This document shows positions 1 through 5,890 of a stretch of DNA of 6,301 nucleotides, piece by piece (positions within the stretch are counted from its first letter, which is position 1; the number at the start of each line of letters is the position of its first letter). The stretch lies in assembly GCA_945888585.1 (NCBI GenBank), contig CAMDAI010000079.1:1-6301 (forward strand). Reading direction: 5' to 3'. This DNA is from Rickettsia typhi (GTDB taxonomy: Bacteria > Pseudomonadota > Alphaproteobacteria > Rickettsiales > UBA1997). The notes beneath the pieces were generated by a model. It was given only the letters and a program-made list of their open reading frames with translations. It searched no databases and was not told where the DNA came from. The position numbers and the translations under genes are program-made.

Positions 1-1007
1 ATTTAATTACTGCTTTTACCTTTACAGTTTTAACTGTTTTTTCTAGCTTTTCTCAAGCGGCAGAAAATATAGAAATTCTCAATGTTTCTTACGATCCAAC
101 TCGAGAATTATATGAAGAATATAATAAATATTTTATTAATTATCAGAAAAACAAAACTGGTCAGGAGGTTACAATAAAACAATCTCATGGCGGATCTGGC
201 AAACAGGCACGTTCAGTGATTGATGGCCTGAAAGCTGATGTAGTAACCCTTGCTCTTGCCTATGATATTGATAAAATTGCAGAAAATAAATTATTGCCTA
301 ATGAGTGGCAAAAGAGCCTTCCTAATAATAGCTCACCTTACACTTCAACCGTGGTATTTTTGGTAAGAAAAGATAATCCAAAAAATATTAAGGACTGGAA
401 TGATTTAGCAAGAAATGACATTAAAATCATAACTCCAAATCCAAAAACTTCTGGAGGTGCAAGATTGAATTATCTGGCTGCATGGTCATATGCTGACAAA
501 AAATTTAGTGGTGATGAAACAAAAATCAAAAGCTTTTTACAAAGTGTTTTTGACAATGTTGAAGTATATGACACTGGCGCTAGAGGCTCAACTACAACCT
601 TTATTCAACGTGGTATTGGCGATGTTTTGATTAGCTGGGAAAATGAAGCATTTCTTGCTTTGAGAGAATTTGGAAATGACAAATTTGAATTAGTAGTTCC
701 ATCAATCAGCATTTTAGCAGAACCACCCGTTGCAGTGGTAACTGAAAATGCTAAAAAACATGGAACTTTAGAAGTTTCCAAAGCTTATTTAGAGCAACTA
801 TACAGCATTCCTGCTCAAGAGATAATTGCTAAAAACTTTTATCGTCCAGTTAATGCTGAAATTGCCAAAAAATATAAAAATAATTTTCCAAAAGTGACTT
901 TGGTAAATATTAAAAAATTTGGTGGCTGGAAAAACGCTCAGAAAAAACATTTCGATGATGGCGGAATTTTTGATCAAATTATTGAAAATAAAAATAAGAA
1001 AAATTAA
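1..1007 (+). CDS. sbp: Periplasmic sulfate/thiosulfate-binding protein, 5' end outside window
   Basis: Solute-binding protein of an ABC importer that captures sulfate (or thiosulfate) in the periplasm and hands it to a CysTWA-type permease. The frame is open from base 3 to the TAA at 1005-1007, giving 334 visible codons; only a few N-terminal residues including Met are missing, since E. coli Sbp is about 329 aa. Visible residues 1-19 are a hydrophobic signal peptide ending FSSFSQA, with likely cleavage before AEN. The mature part carries the family landmarks in order: [78 protein letters not shown] and [14 protein letters not shown]. The SGG, GARGS and SWENEA segments correspond to sulfate-contacting segments of the Salmonella protein. 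An internal ATG at 216 would discard the signal peptide and first lobe, so it is not the start. No permease gene follows; the next gene is convergent. Sbp versus CysP cannot be separated by eye. Confidence 0.93.
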   Translation, partial: LITAFTFTVLTVFSSFSQAAENIEILNVSYDPTRELYEEYNKYFINYQKNKTGQEVTIKQSHGGSGKQARSVIDGLKADVVTLALAYDIDKIAENKLLPNEWQKSLPNNSSPYTSTVVFLVRKDNPKNIKDWNDLARNDIKIITPNPKTSGGARLNYLAAWSYADKKFSGDETKIKSFLQSVFDNVEVYDTGARGSTTTFIQRGIGDVLISWENEAFLALREFGNDKFELVVPSISILAEPPVAVVTENAKKHGTLEVSKAYLEQLYSIPAQEIIAKNFYRPVNAEIAKKYKNNFPKVTLVNIKKFGGWKNAQKKHFDDGGIFDQIIENKNKKN

Positions 1008-1019
1008 GAAAAATTAAAT

Positions 1020-1113
1020 TGGCCATATGAAAAAGGGAAATTCATTTTTAACCAAGCATTTGCAAGATATAGATGAATCTTACTTTTTTCATATGGGCCA
1101 GTCTTTTATTTTT
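1020..1113. terminator. Imperfect long inverted repeat, possible bidirectional terminator
   Basis: The left arm 1020-1034 (TGGCCATATGAAAAA) and right arm 1085-1100 (TTTTTCATATGGGCCA) are complementary except for one bulged base. Inside, ATTCAT at 1040-1045 can pair with ATGAAT at 1073-1078. On the + strand the right arm is followed by a T-rich stretch (1102-1113); on the - strand the other side also becomes T-rich (complement of 1005-1020). The repeat sits between the convergent ends of sbp and the ABC exporter gene, so a shared terminator is a reasonable inference. The loop is long (about 50 nt) and the stem is AT-rich apart from GGCC, so strength is uncertain. The right arm lies within the conserved-looking part of a decayed gene, so the repeat could have arisen by chance or by a quasi-palindrome copying event. 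Confidence 0.4.
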
Positions 1114-1221
1114 ACAGACTCTTGTTTTACGCCTCAATAGCTTTACTGATTCATTGCCCAGTACCTTTCTATTTGTAACTACTGAAGTTCTATAATGAAT
1201 TTAGGTAAATTAACTTTTTAA
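1027..1221 (+). pseudogene. Frameshifted remnant of a small DUF6356-like protein gene
   Basis: From ATG 1027 a 37-codon frame runs to TAG at 1138-1140 and reads ...FLTKHLQDIDESYFFHMGQS. A second frame (about 1116-1175) then gives RLLFYASIALLIHCPVPF, and a third (about 1166-1192) gives FLFVTTEVL. A short last piece, IMNLGKLTF, ends at TAA 1219-1221. Joined, these follow the pattern I recall for DUF6356, a short alphaproteobacterial family of about 60-75 aa: F-TKHP-x-S-x-x-E-(S/T)-Y-x-x-HM, a hydrophobic helix with a LIHA..PFLF core, then TTGS and a C-terminal helix. The usual HP has become HL and TGS has become TE, as expected after loss of constraint. At least two frameshifts are needed; the third is weaker. 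There is no evident ribosome binding site, and the 3' end overlaps the end of the convergent exporter gene. Function of the family is unknown. The family assignment is from memory; the frame-to-frame continuity is visible in the sequence. Confidence 0.55.
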
Positions 1222-2985
1222 CCCAGATAACTCAAACTCATACATTTTAGCATACAGTCCATTTTGCTGGATTAATTCTTTATGACTTCCGGATTCAATA
1301 ATTTCACCATTTTTAATAAAAATAATACGGTCGGATTGGATAACGCTGGAAAGCTTATGGGCAATTGTTATCACGGTTTTATCCCCAGAAATATTTGCTA
1401 TTGTTTGATGAATGATTTGTTCGTTTTTATTATCCAAAGCAGAAGTGGCTTCATCTAAAAGCAGGATTGGTGAGTTTTTAATAATGGCTCGAGCAATCGC
1501 AATTCGCTGTTTCTCGCCTCCGGATAATTTAATTCCTTTTTCACCGACAAAACTATCTAATTTAAGCGGAAGATCGTTGATAAAGGCTAGAGCTTCATTT
1601 TCATCAATAATTTTTTCTACTTGCTTTCTTGAGACATTATTATCGGCATAAGTGATATTTTCAAAAACAGTGCCGGAAAATATGAAAGAATCTTGAGAAA
1701 TATAAGAAAATAAGTTGCGCAAATCTTTCAGGGCTAAATTACTGATATTTTGATCATTAATTAAAATGCTGCCGGAACTAACATCATAAAAACGCATTAA
1801 TAATTGAAGCAGAGTGCTTTTGCCACTGCCACTTGAACCTACTATAGTTATTTTTTCTCTTGGTTTAATTTCTAAATTAAAATTTTTAATTGCCAGATGA
1901 TCTTTTCTGGAAGGATAATGAAAGTCTATATCTTCAAACTTTATTTTAATTTCATCTAAATTATTTAATTTTTCTGGCTTTTCAACTTCCGTTACCGGAG
2001 ATTTAATATTGAGAACCTCAAATAACCTTGCAGTTGCACCACCTGCAGTTTGAAGTTGGCTGGTTATTTGACTGATTGACACTAAGGAAGTGGCGGTGAG
2101 AATGGCGTAGAATATAAAAGAAGAGAGAGTTCCTGAAGTTAAGCGCCCGCTAATAACTTCATTTCCACCAACTAAAAGTACGGTTGCGATTGAACCAAAA
2201 GCAAACATAATGACTAGAGCCACTAGAAGAGAACGAATTTTAATTCTTTCCAAAGCAACTTCCAGAGAAGTTTTTAGATATTTATCAAAATTTCTAATTT
2301 CTTTTTCTTCACAGAGATAAGATTGAATGGTTTTAATGCCACTAACACTTTCCTCGATGTGAGATCCAACATTTGCCAATGCTGCTTGCGATTGCTTAGA
2401 AAGCGCTCGGATTTTTTTACCCATTAATACTATTGGGGCGATGGCAATTGGAATAATCCCAATAGAAACCAAAGTTAATTTTGGACTGGTTAAAAATAAA
2501 AAAGCAATACCACCAATAAATAATAAAAGATTACGAATGAAGAAAGAAATTGAACTGCTGATTATATTATAAAGCAACGTGGTATCAACGGTTAATCTAG
2601 AAATGACATCGCCAGTTTTAGTGATTTCAAAAAATTCTGAAGATACTTTGATGATGTGGGAATAAACATCGCGTCTTAAATCGGTAACTACTTTTTCTCC
2701 TACTGTATGAATAAGTGATGACCTGAAATAGCCAGCAATGGCAAGGATTAAAACTGCTAATACAAAAATTCCCAAAATTAAACTTAAATGATTATTTTCT
2801 CCAGAAACAAAACCAAGATCGATTAAATGTTGAATTGCTTTTCCTAAAAATAAAATCATTGCTGTAGTTACAATTAAGGCGATGATTACTAAAAAAATAT
2901 CTTTTTTATATGGTTTTAAATAGGGAATAAGGCCAATTAAATTGCCGATTTCTGAAGGTTGCTTAGAATTTTCTTTATTATTCAT
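1210..2985 (-). CDS. ABCB-type exporter (MsbA-like), fused membrane and ATPase domains
   Basis: Inner-membrane ABC exporter half-transporter, expected to work as a homodimer that flips lipids or exports hydrophobic compounds. The protein is 591 aa, close to MsbA (582 aa in E. coli). Six likely membrane helices lie at about residues 31-50, 66-86, 145-166, 168-188, 251-273 and 283-305, followed by a complete nucleotide-binding domain. That domain has A-loop Tyr357 (FHYPS), Walker A GSSGSGKS at 383-390, Q-loop Gln431 (YISQDSFIFSGTV), signature LSGGE at 487-491, Walker B ILLLDE ending Asp511-Glu512, D-loop SALD at 515-518 and H-loop His543 (TIAHKLS). All catalytic residues are present, so it should be active. 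The start is ATG (complement of 2983-2985), preceded by an AT-rich stretch without a Shine-Dalgarno motif. It is transcribed away from the cysG region. Substrate cannot be read from sequence: MsbA (lipid A), a multidrug exporter, or another lipid flippase are all possible. I leave the symbol blank for that reason. Confidence 0.93.
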   Translation of the reverse strand: MNNKENSKQPSEIGNLIGLIPYLKPYKKDIFLVIIALIVTTAMILFLGKAIQHLIDLGFVSGENNHLSLILGIFVLAVLILAIAGYFRSSLIHTVGEKVVTDLRRDVYSHIIKVSSEFFEITKTGDVISRLTVDTTLLYNIISSSISFFIRNLLLFIGGIAFLFLTSPKLTLVSIGIIPIAIAPIVLMGKKIRALSKQSQAALANVGSHIEESVSGIKTIQSYLCEEKEIRNFDKYLKTSLEVALERIKIRSLLVALVIMFAFGSIATVLLVGGNEVISGRLTSGTLSSFIFYAILTATSLVSISQITSQLQTAGGATARLFEVLNIKSPVTEVEKPEKLNNLDEIKIKFEDIDFHYPSRKDHLAIKNFNLEIKPREKITIVGSSGSGKSTLLQLLMRFYDVSSGSILINDQNISNLALKDLRNLFSYISQDSFIFSGTVFENITYADNNVSRKQVEKIIDENEALAFINDLPLKLDSFVGEKGIKLSGGEKQRIAIARAIIKNSPILLLDEATSALDNKNEQIIHQTIANISGDKTVITIAHKLSSVIQSDRIIFIKNGEIIESGSHKELIQQNGLYAKMYEFELSGLKS

Positions 2986-3010
2986 GGATATAATTAATTA
3001 AAATAATTTC

Positions 3011-3046
3011 TTGACTTTGTTAAAAATAATGACTTAGTTTTAGATT
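3011..3046 (+). promoter_or_regulatory. Possible promoter for the cysG-cysK-cysE direction
   Basis: TTGACT at 3011-3016 is a good -35 match; the hexamer one spacer away (TTAGTT/TAGTTT, 3034-3040) is a poor -10. An alternative pairing is TTGTTA at 3017-3022 with TAGATT at 3041-3046 (18-bp spacing, four of six matches to TATAAT). Both would place a transcript start upstream of the 60-codon ORF and the cysG start at 3311. In AT-rich DNA such matches occur by chance, so this is only a candidate. Confidence 0.3.
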
Positions 3047-3049
3047 AAT

Positions 3050-3068
3050 ACTAACTTTTTACTAACTT
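3050..3068. repeat. Short direct repeat ACTAACTT, 11-bp period
   Basis: ACTAACTT occurs at 3050-3057 and again at 3061-3068, with starts 11 bp apart, about one helical turn. It lies just downstream of the candidate promoter and upstream of the leader ORF. Such phasing can mark a regulator site (a CysB-like LysR protein would be an obvious guess in this context), but the copies are short and may be a chance duplication. Confidence 0.3.
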
Positions 3069-3082
3069 ACTTTTAGGTTAAA

Positions 3083-3265
3083 ATGATTATTTCTAAATCT
3101 AGTCATCAAAGCAAGGTTTCTTATGATAATTTTTCAGTAAAATCTTCTTCTATCGCTATTTCTCTATCTCTTCTGCCGCCTTCTCTTCATGTTGTTGCAA
3201 CTGCTGTTGTTAATAACTTTCTTATTTTTCCTTTTTGCTTTCAATTTTTTTCAAAGTTCTGCTAG
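3083..3265 (+). CDS. Doubtful 60-codon ORF upstream of cysG, possible leader peptide
   Basis: An ATG at 3083, with a weak TAGG 6 bases upstream, opens a 60-codon frame ending at TAG 3263-3265, 45 bases before the cysG start. The product is rich in Ser in the first half (SSSIAISLS around residues 21-29) and hydrophobic and Phe-rich later, and it ends FPFCFQFFSKFC, so a TGC Cys codon is the last sense codon and another lies nine codons earlier. A hairpin follows directly. Ending a leader with Cys codons before a cysteine operon is reminiscent of attenuation, but two codons are weak evidence. Against a real gene: its leucines are CTA/CTT/CTG with no TTA, while all neighbours use mainly TTA, and I recognise no family. 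It may be the antisense image of a decayed - strand sequence. Confidence 0.22.
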   Translation: MIISKSSHQSKVSYDNFSVKSSSIAISLSLLPPSLHVVATAVVNNFLIFPFCFQFFSKFC

Positions 3266-3266
3266 T

Positions 3267-3288
3267 TAAATTCCATTTAGGGAATTTA
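3267..3288 (+). promoter_or_regulatory. Perfect 8-bp hairpin between leader ORF and cysG
   Basis: TAAATTCC (3267-3274) and GGAATTTA (3281-3288) are exact reverse complements separated by the six-base loop ATTTAG. The hairpin starts one base after the stop of the 60-codon ORF and ends 22 bases before the cysG ATG. No run of T follows (TAGCGGG comes next), so it is not a classical terminator. It could be an RNA structure that affects cysG translation, an operator with dyad symmetry, or chance. Confidence 0.35.
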
Positions 3289-3310
3289 TAGCGGGTTAAT
3301 TTTATAACAT

Positions 3311-4153
3311 ATGTATTTTCCACTATTCTTAAATGTTAGTGGAGTGAGGTTTCTTGTGATTGGAGCGGGTAAAATTGCCTTGGCTAAATTAGAAACTATC
3401 TTGGAATTTTCTTTAAATGTTACGGTAATTTCCAAGGAAAGCACTTCGCAAATAACAGATTTGGCCGAAAACGGACAAATTAATTTAATTTCCGATAGCT
3501 ATGATAAAAAGCATCTGGAACTGGGTGATATAATTATTGCCGCTACTGATGATAATAAAATTAATGAGCAAATTTCTCGTGATGCTAGATTTCTGGGAAA
3601 ATTAGTTAATGCTGTGGATGATGCTAATAATTCTGATTTTATTTTCGGAGCTAATGTTAAACGAGGTGATATTATTTTATCGGTTTCAACTTCAGGAACT
3701 TCGCCGGTTTTGGCTAGAATTTTAAAGCAAAAATTTAATTCGGCTTTACCGGTTAATTTGCATTTGCTTAGTGATTTTATTGATAAAAATCGTGTTTTAG
3801 TGAAAGAAAAATTAAGCAATTTGCAAGCTAGAAGATTATTTTGGCAAGGCATTATTGAAGGTGTTGTCAGCAATGAAGTTTTAAATGGCAATTTAGAAAA
3901 AGCCCAAACTTTACTTGAAAGAGAATTAGCAAAATACGGTAACAAAAAAGAAGCGGCGGTTTATTTTATTGGCGCTGGTCCGGGTGATCCGGAATTAATA
4001 ACCATTAAGGCAATTAATCTTTTATCTAAAGCTGATGTGGTGCTTTATGATCGTTTGGTTTCGCTAGAAATATTATCGTATGCCAGAAAAGATGCGCTTA
4101 AAATTAACGTTGGTAAAACCAGAGATTTACATCGTTGGCGAAGTAGCTTTTGA
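3311..4153 (+). pseudogene. cysG: Truncated siroheme synthase: intact CysG-B domain, broken methyltransferase domain
   Basis: CysG makes siroheme, cofactor of sulfite reductase, from uroporphyrinogen III. Residues 1 to about 210 match the CysG-B half (precorrin-2 dehydrogenase/sirohydrochlorin ferrochelatase). They show the NAD-binding GAGKIALAK at 18-26, AATDD at 77-81, the NAVDD segment with the probable catalytic Asp103, and [14 protein letters not shown] at 126-139 including the conserved Ser128. The SUMT half (CysG-A) then begins normally: [15 protein letters not shown] at 217-231, [10 protein letters not shown] at 242-251, VGK at 267-269 and HRW at 274-276. After that only RSSF and a TGA remain, so the GGDPF S-adenosylmethionine-binding region and the rest (about 180 residues) are missing; full CysG is about 457 aa. 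The methyltransferase cannot work, but the first domain might still be made and active. The ATG at 3311 gives the usual family N-terminus ([17 protein letters not shown]). The break coincides with a cysN fragment, indicating a deletion. Confidence 0.88.
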
Positions 4154-4355
4154 TTTATTTAAAGATAATAAAACCACTGGTTCGTTTTTATTAATTGATA
4201 AAAATAGCAATGAAACAGTGGCATGTGGGGTGATTTCTACTTTTTATTTAAAGGAAGATAAGCCAAAAGATAAGCAGCAGCAATTTTTGCTGGAGCTATC
4301 GGCTTTGGTTAAAAAGTATTTTGGAAATAACCCAAATATCGATTTTACAATATAA
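4139..4355 (+). pseudogene. cysN: C-terminal remnant of sulfate adenylyltransferase subunit 1 (CysN)
   Basis: CysN is the GTPase subunit of ATP sulfurylase, which activates sulfate to APS with CysD. Only its last 70 or so codons remain, ending at TAA 4353-4355. The frame reads [17 protein letters not shown], then KNSNETVACGVI, matching the C-terminal barrel of CysN (FDxYxxNxxTGxFIxID..TNxTVxAGMI). It finishes FLLELSALVKKYF, like the FELELNALVRRHFP tail of E. coli CysN. The GTP-binding domain and everything before this is absent. The frame differs from that of cysG, whose TGA lies inside this region, so no fusion protein results. An ATG at 4080 in this frame lies inside cysG and the residues it adds are only cysG sequence read out of frame. 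The left boundary is placed between about 4136 and 4149, where cysG similarity stops and CysN similarity starts. cysK follows after 22 bases. Confidence 0.82.
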
Positions 4356-4377
4356 CTAAACTTAAAAACTAAAATTT

Positions 4378-5307
4378 ATGAAAATAGCAAAAAATTTAAT
4401 TGAATTAATTGGCAATACTCCATTAGTTCAAATCAATCGTTTAAATAATTCTAAAGCAACCATTGCGGCTAAATTGGAATATTATAATCCGTCTAATTCC
4501 GTGAAAGATCGAATTGGTGCTAATATGGTGGAAGATGCCGAAAATAAGGGTTTAATTTCTCCGGGAAAAACCACCTTGATTGAACCGACTTCTGGAAACA
4601 CCGGAATTGCTCTGGCTTTTGTGGCAGCAATTAAAGGCTATAAATTAATTTTGACCATGCCAGAAACCATGTCAATTGAGCGTAGAAAGTTACTGAAAGC
4701 CTATGGTGCGGAATTAGTTTTAACCGAAGGTGCTAAAGGTATGAAAGGTGCAATTGCTAAGGCAGAAGAATTAAATGCTGAAATTAAAGATTCAATTATT
4801 TTGCAGCAGTTTTCTAATCAGTCCAATGTAGAAATTCATCAAAAAACTACTGCCGAAGAAATTTGGCGAGATACTGATGGAAAAATTGATATTTTAGTTT
4901 CCGGTGTTGGAACTGGTGGTACTATCACTGGTGTTGCTTCGGTTCTAAAAAAACGTAAGCCCAGTTTTAAAGCAATTGCAGTTGAGCCATCAGCAAGCCC
5001 AGTTTTATCCGGTGGCGTTCCTGGCCCACATAAAATTCAAGGTATTGGCGCCGGCTTTATTCCCTCAATTTTAAGAACAGATTTAATTGATGAAATTTTT
5101 ACCGTTTCTAATGAAGATGCCATTGCAACTGCCAGAGAATTAGCTTTAAAAGAGGGTATTTTAGGTGGAATTTCTTCTGGTGCAGCTGCCTATGCTTCAA
5201 TTCAAATTGCTAAAAGACCGGAAAATGAAGGAAAGTTAATCGTCTTCATCCTACCTTCTTTTGGCGAACGTTATTTATCTTCAGTATTGTTCGAGAATCT
5301 CAATTAA
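4378..5307 (+). CDS. cysK: Cysteine synthase A (O-acetylserine sulfhydrylase)
   Basis: PLP enzyme that makes L-cysteine from O-acetylserine and sulfide in the cytoplasm. The 309-aa product is slightly shorter than E. coli CysK (323 aa) and complete. Landmarks: IGNTPLVQI at 11-19, PLP Schiff-base Lys43 in [11 protein letters not shown], substrate-binding loop [11 protein letters not shown] at 71-81, phosphate-binding loop [10 protein letters not shown] at 176-185, the [14 protein letters not shown] segment at 216-229, and the ring-nitrogen Ser in ISSGAA at 265-270. The ATG at 4378 gives the normal family N-terminus ([12 protein letters not shown]). The upstream bases AAACTAAAATTT hold no Shine-Dalgarno motif. 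It lies 22 bases after the cysN remnant and 3 bases before cysE, so it is probably cotranscribed with both. CysM or cystathionine beta-synthase relatives are less likely given the [12 protein letters not shown] signature of CysK and the cysE neighbour. Confidence 0.96.
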   Translation: MKIAKNLIELIGNTPLVQINRLNNSKATIAAKLEYYNPSNSVKDRIGANMVEDAENKGLISPGKTTLIEPTSGNTGIALAFVAAIKGYKLILTMPETMSIERRKLLKAYGAELVLTEGAKGMKGAIAKAEELNAEIKDSIILQQFSNQSNVEIHQKTTAEEIWRDTDGKIDILVSGVGTGGTITGVASVLKKRKPSFKAIAVEPSASPVLSGGVPGPHKIQGIGAGFIPSILRTDLIDEIFTVSNEDAIATARELALKEGILGGISSGAAAYASIQIAKRPENEGKLIVFILPSFGERYLSSVLFENLN

Positions 5308-5310
5308 TAT

Positions 5311-5847
5311 ATGAAAATAGAATTCTTTGAGAGCATAAAAAAACGTGATCCGGCAGCAAAGAGTTATCTGGAAATAATTCTTTGCTATCAGGGAGTTCAT
5401 GCGATTTTTTTTCACCGCATTAGTCATTTTCTAGATAAAATAGGAATTCCAATTTTACCCAGATTTATTGCCAATATCAGCAGGTTTTTAACTGGAATTG
5501 AGATTCATCCAAAAGTTAAAATTGGCAAGAATTTATTTATTGATCATGGTATGGGAGTAGTGATTGGTGAAACAGCAATTATTGGCAATAATGTTACTAT
5601 TTATCAAGGTGTTACTTTAGGGGGCAGAACTTTGGATAAAATTAAGCGTCACCCAACTATAAGTGATGATGTGATAATTGGTGCCGGGGCAAAAATTTTG
5701 GGAAATGTGGTTATTGGCAGACATGCTAAAATTGGTCCTGCTTCAGTTATTATTGATAATTTAGCTTCAGGAAAAGTGATGATTTCAAAAACCGCTGAAG
5801 AAGCACAAAAAGCTAGTAAATCTGGAGAAATTAATTACAACATATAG
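5311..5847 (+). CDS. cysE: Serine O-acetyltransferase, short form
   Basis: Transfers acetyl from acetyl-CoA to L-serine, giving the O-acetylserine used by CysK. The protein is 178 aa, much shorter than E. coli CysE (273 aa); the N-terminal helical domain is reduced, as in other short bacterial forms. The N-terminal [20 protein letters not shown] segment (residues 13-32) is typical of the family, followed by left-handed beta-helix hexapeptides ([32 protein letters not shown]). Probable catalytic residues are Asp78-His79 in [14 protein letters not shown] and His114 in KRHPTI. The usual GVPA(K/R) turn is not recognisable and the C-terminal part is diverged. The protein nevertheless ends INYNI, with a C-terminal Ile, the residue known to insert into the CysK active site in the cysteine synthase complex. 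The start is three bases after the cysK stop, implying translational coupling; no Shine-Dalgarno motif is visible. Confidence 0.94.
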   Translation: MKIEFFESIKKRDPAAKSYLEIILCYQGVHAIFFHRISHFLDKIGIPILPRFIANISRFLTGIEIHPKVKIGKNLFIDHGMGVVIGETAIIGNNVTIYQGVTLGGRTLDKIKRHPTISDDVIIGAGAKILGNVVIGRHAKIGPASVIIDNLASGKVMISKTAEEAQKASKSGEINYNI

Positions 5848-5890
5848 TTTATTTGGATTATCCATACATAAATAATTTATAAAATAAATC
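5848..5890. other. Short AT-rich spacer between cysE and the prepilin-like gene
   Basis: These 43 bases contain a small perfect dyad TGGA-TTA-TCCA (5854-5864) and a TATAAA at 5878-5883 that resembles a -10 box but lies only 7 bases before the next ATG. No convincing -35 at proper spacing and no T-tailed terminator is visible. Whether the next gene has its own promoter or is read through from cysE cannot be decided from this sequence. Confidence 0.3.

Larger units (their letters stand above)
2986..3310. other. Divergent intergenic region between exporter and cysG
   Basis: This 325-base stretch lies between the outward-facing starts of the exporter (- strand) and cysG (+ strand), so it should hold promoters for both. 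The exporter-proximal part is very AT-rich. From about 3140 to 3260 the + strand is strikingly pyrimidine-rich (runs such as CTTCTTCTATC and TTCTCTTC), unlike the coding strands nearby. Separate entries describe a possible promoter, a direct repeat, a doubtful leader ORF and a hairpin. I see no tRNA, no recognisable riboswitch core and no CRISPR-type repeat here. Confidence 0.6.

Noticed and set aside
216..1007. ATG at 216 as the start of the sulfate-binding protein
   Set aside because: The frame continues upstream to base 3 with a signal peptide and conserved N-terminal motifs, so the true start is outside the window.
1412..1651. 79-codon + strand open frame
   Set aside because: It lies wholly antisense to the Walker B/signature region of the exporter ATPase domain, which has clear motifs; it is a mirror frame.
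3499..3945. 148-codon - strand open frame
   Set aside because: Antisense to the well-conserved CysG-B domain; no recognisable motif of its own.
4080..4138. ATG at 4080 as the start of a separate 91-aa gene
   Set aside because: The first 20 or so codons are cysG sequence read in another frame; only the part after about 4140 resembles a protein (CysN C-terminus), so this is a deletion scar and not a gene start.
4151..4162. TGA read as Trp or read through, fusing cysG to cysN
   Set aside because: In the cysG frame TAA follows three codons after the TGA (4160-4162), and the CysN remnant is in another frame, so recoding does not produce a fusion.
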